Shown here piece by piece: positions 60,288 to 64,000 of a DNA stretch of 64,000 nucleotides. The DNA is taken from NCBI GenBank assembly GCA_024699855.1, contig JAMPIQ010000001.1:16926001-16990000 (forward strand), read 5' to 3'. The notes beneath the pieces are model-generated. The model did no database searches, was not told where the DNA came from, and saw only the letters and a list, made by a program, of their open reading frames with translations. Source of the stretch: Aphelenchoides besseyi. Lineage: Eukaryota > Nematoda > Chromadorea > Rhabditida > Aphelenchoididae. A program made the position numbers and the translations under genes. How positions within the stretch are numbered: the first letter of the stretch is position 1; every line of letters starts with the position of its first letter.

Positions 60288-63200
60288 ATGCCAAAATCCC
60301 ATCTCTACACTCCGATGACCACCGCCTCGACTTCGAATGCGCCAATCGACGTTACGCATCAACGTCGTCGGTACTTCGAATCGAAGTCTCGAGACGAGAA
60401 ATCGAAATTTCTGACCGAAAACTCGCCAACTCCAGCGAATCAACCGATCGTCAACGTTCATCAGCGCAGTTCGCCGAGTCGATGGCAATGGCGAACTTCG
60501 CGTCTCATCGACGGCGGCGGAGGCAATCGTCTGCTGACCACCGGTCTAACAATCTTGTTTTTACTTTTGGGTCTTCTGATTCTGATTTGGATCAATAGGA
60601 CGTCGAATGGGAACGAGATCGAACTGCTACGCGAATTTCAACAGAAAACGCCATCGGAATTCCGAAGCGTCTATTCAGGTAAACAGCCTTCTTTTCGATG
60701 AATCATTTACATTGTGCTTTTCGCTAATTAATGTCATTTTGTCTGTTTTGCAAAAGTCCATGGGCTTCTACCGTAGGGTTTTCGTACAATCAACAGCTAA
60801 ACCGGATCCATTTTGTTGGCCGTTTTTCGAAATTTCGATCCACAAAACAAGCGAATCGTTTGCGCGTTGCCGTTCGCATCTGCTCACACGTGCAATAAAA
60901 AAGAAAACGTTTTTTTTCGGCTAAGCACCTGCACACTCAAAAGCCATCAGTCAATCGCAGAGGTTCAAAATCGAATCAAACTTTACGAACCAATGTCTTC
61001 CAATTAATCAATTCGGCACTTTTTCTCTCCTCAATGGCCACTCGCTTTCGGATCACTGTCCCGAACAATTGGGAGGAAACGAGTCGATTAATCTTCGCGA
61101 AAACCTTCGGCCACTCGACAACTCTTCGTAGTGACCAGTCCCCCACCCACCCACTACTCTCGACTCCGAACGAGTCGGAAGTTGGGCGGGAGAACGACCT
61201 CGAAAGCCGATGGACCGAAAACGTTCGCCGTTCCGCCTGCTAATCGAATCGAATTAGCGGTCACTAGGAAAAGTTCCCACTAATCATCTGTGTGATGGTC
61301 ATTTAGCAAAACCAATTACCGAAACATTTCGATTTACAGCAACGATCCGAAGAGTGATGGCAATTAGCCGGTCGTCGTTTCGATTTCCAACAGTTCGAAA
61401 CAAAAGAATTTGAAGTTGCGATTATCGGCGACATTCCCCTAATCGTACAAAATCACAAGAAGAACAAAAATGCCAAAAATTTTTGCTTCCGATCGTTTTT
61501 TACGAGCTCGCCGATCGTCTCCCGTGGTTCTTAATCGGGAGCTTCCACTTCATTGGCTTCGAACAGATAACAAAAACCGTTCCATAGGCTTATCATTCCA
61601 ATGGATTGTCGTGTTTACGAAGCTTCCAAGTTGTCAGTTCGATTCGAAGTTCGGTTTCTTTCGGCGTCCCGCAGTTTCCGCTTTCGGAGCGCAAATCTCG
61701 AGGACGTGTGGCGGTTATGATCGTTGATCATCGCAATCAAAGTTGACAGTTCAAACGACGAGAAGCAAACAAGTTTCCGAAATGATCCATTCGAAAGCCA
61801 ATTGGACGGAAACCCGCTGCAAAGTCAACGGAGTAAATGAGCGGAAGTGATCGAAAACGCATTTGCCTCTCCAACAGATGAGCATTCAAGCGTTATAATT
61901 TCAGATGTGAATTCCGATGATGGGCAGATTTGGCTTATCAATTTGCACGAAATTCGTCGCCGTCGGCACCTGAATCCGACGGGACCGAAAGATCGAACCG
62001 GCCAACGAATTCACGGTCTTGCTCGAGATTGTGGTCTTCGTTGTGCCTTCAAACTGCGACACAACGACGTCGACGGTCGCTTCTTCGATGTACATCTGCG
62101 ACGACGACGTTTTAATCGAATGTCATCGTAAGTTCGAAGTGTGATTGTGAAGTCAACTTATTGTTGCAGTGATACCCACGAGTTCGTTACGCCGTTCGTT
62201 CAGTACATGGACAGTGAGAATCAAACTCGTGCCCAACTCTCGCGAATCTCTGTTGATTGTCTCTACGAAGCACAAGTCAATGGAACGGAAGAGAGTGGCA
62301 TCGTGAATTTGTGCGATCCGAACGGCGGTTTGGTGAGTCTGAGATTATTTTTAGCTACGCCAACAAGCTCCGCTATAATTAAATCCCCCCATTTTCTTTT
62401 GATAACAACCAGCTGGGATGCTCGAACGTTCGTTATTTAATTAACCGTTTCAGTTCGGTACTCTCGCTCTAACTGATGGCGCTTTTGTTATTGAGCCACT
62501 CATTGACATCACCGATTCAACGGTCAACGATCTCAACTCCACGAACAGTCGACGATTCAAACGTTCGTCTCTCCAACTCAAACCGCATCTCATCTATCGT
62601 GCACGATCTCAAACTTTCGATTCCCCTCTTTCCTCCTCTCATTCTTCTTCAACCTCCGATTCCAACAGCCAAGAAGACTTTGATAGCGACGAAGAAACCG
62701 ATTCCTATTTTGGTGGTAAGTCGAAAACATCTGCTCTGTAAATGTCCTTTGAATTACCTCATAAAATTTAAATGACACGTCCGACTGGCCGTCGATTTTG
62801 ACGACTGCAGGTGTCGCTGACTAACGGTGACATCCAAAAAACAAATGAAAGACATGAAACGGCAAGTACGAAATTTCAGAACGAAAACGTCGATCCGCCA
62901 ACTCATGGGATCATTTCGTTGAGGTCATGGTTGTCGCGGATCTTAAAATGTTACAATACCACAAAAACGATCTTGAGAACTACATACTCACTCTCTTCTC
63001 GACTGTAGGCTTACACTTACGATTAAACGAACTGTTGATGTTTTCAGGTGGCTTCCATCTATCGACACGCATCTCTCGGTGCATCAGTTAACATCATCGT
63101 CGTTCGAATTGTTGTTTTAAGATACGATAACGTAAAGTAGAAACCATAAGATGGACAACTTCATCCGTTTTAGGGTAATCCACGTATTTCGGAACAAGCT

Positions 63201-64000
63201 CAAGACACTCTTCAACAGTTTTGTGCGTGGCAACAGAACATGAACGATAGAAACGAAGCCGCTGCCGCGCATCACGACGTCGCCATTCTGTTGACCAGAA
63301 AGGACATTTGCCGGTGAGTTTCGATTGGAGAGTCGTGAAAAGTAACAACATAATTTCAGAACAAAGAACAAATGTGATACTCTCGGATTGGCGGAATTGG
63401 GGACGATGTGTGATGCAAAGAAAAGTTGTGCAATCATTGAAGACAATGGACTTTCGGCCGCCTTCACAATTGCTCATGAGTTGGGACACATGTGAGTTGT
63501 TGATTCGCAATCATTTCAAACAATTTCTTTAGTTTCAATATACCGCACGACGATGAAAGACGTTGCGCTCAGTACATGCCATTGAATAAGAACAGTTATC
63601 ACATTATGGCTCCAACTCTCGAATACAACACCAATCCGTGGGCTTGGTCACCATGTTCATCGGCGATGTTAGAGAAATTTCTTGAGTCAGTTCGAAGAAA
63701 AAGCTGCTCATTTTAACTGTTTGTTTTAGTTCACATCGCTCTCAAACTCAATGCATCTACGATAAACCTGTTGAAAGACGGTATTTCGATAAGATGTTTA
63801 ACTTTCCATTGGCTGGCGAATTGTACGAAATCAATCAACAATGTCGATATGTTTTCGGTGACACCGCGGAAATTTGTCCTTATATGGTACGTAATCGTAT
63901 GAAACTTTTCGGAACATGGTCGTTTTAGCCCACTTGTCGTCGTTTATGGTGCTCAACGTATTCTGGCTTTCAAATGGGCTGTCGAACTCAACATATGCCT
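60288..64000 (+). CDS. gon-1: ADAMTS metalloprotease of the GON-1/ADAMTS9-20 type, 3' end beyond window
   Basis: Eleven exons are visible: 60288-60678, 61905-62127, 62170-62332, 62454-62715, 62880-63004, 63048-63131, 63174-63313, 63360-63491, 63533-63685, 63730-63886, 63929-64000 (634 codons). Residues 82-102 form a membrane helix ([21 protein letters not shown] spans it) after an 81-residue polar N-terminus, so this start predicts a type II membrane protein. The prodomain has [16 protein letters not shown] and [19 protein letters not shown], and a furin site RKRR precedes the catalytic domain ([15 protein letters not shown]). The zinc site HELGHIFNIPHD spans His502, Glu503, His506 and His512, followed by the Met-turn [11 protein letters not shown]. 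The disintegrin-like part begins at [16 protein letters not shown]-1 remodels basement membrane during gonad migration. Intron 1 is 1.2 kb. Confidence 0.93.

Overview
The window looks like nuclear DNA from an animal, most probably a nematode. Spliced genes can be followed end to end through very short introns (mostly 37-50 nt). The protein families are metazoan: a SoxB transcription factor, HECTD1, LIN-54, an ADAMTS of the GON-1/ADAMTS9 type, a Cys-loop channel and rhodopsin-type receptors. The GON-1 homologue's prodomain and catalytic domain resemble nematode GON-1 more than my recollection of vertebrate ADAMTS9. I cannot name the species.

Layout, left to right. 0.3-0.9 kb: a small secreted cysteine-rich protein. 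1.15 kb: tRNA-Gly(GCC). 1.6-2.8 kb: a decayed seven-helix receptor. 3.1-3.5 kb: a small single-pass membrane protein. 4.8-7.6 kb: two adjacent minus-strand genes (a type I membrane protein and a lysine-rich protein) that share a duplicated upstream module carrying four 12-bp octamer-like repeats. 8.2-9.6 kb: a secreted pepsin-fold protein that has lost both catalytic aspartates. 9.6-17.9 kb: gene-poor. 17.9-20.5 kb: SoxB. 21.8-22.6 kb: a large inverted repeat. 23.1-24.4 kb: a seven-helix receptor. 24.4-35.2 kb: no gene I can defend. 35.2-37.4 kb: a biogenic-amine receptor. 37.9-41.6 kb, minus: a 14-exon Cys-loop channel with a long acidic N-terminal extension. 43.1-52.6 kb: HECTD1 in 29 exons. 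53.7-55.3 kb, minus: LIN-54. 60.3 kb to the end: the 5' half of a GON-1-like ADAMTS that begins with a type II membrane anchor instead of a signal peptide.

The genes do not form an obvious pathway or operon. The one local relationship visible in the DNA is the shared upstream module of the 4.8-7.6 kb gene pair. Channel/HECTD1 and LIN-54/GON-1 are divergently transcribed pairs, each separated by CpG-rich, gene-free DNA. Splicing is unusual: several introns use GC-AG (GCAAGT) or GTTGGT/GTTCGT donors, one LIN-54 intron is only 26 nt, and the channel has a 10-nt micro-exon. Exon joins were worked out by hand from reading frame, splice signals and family conservation.
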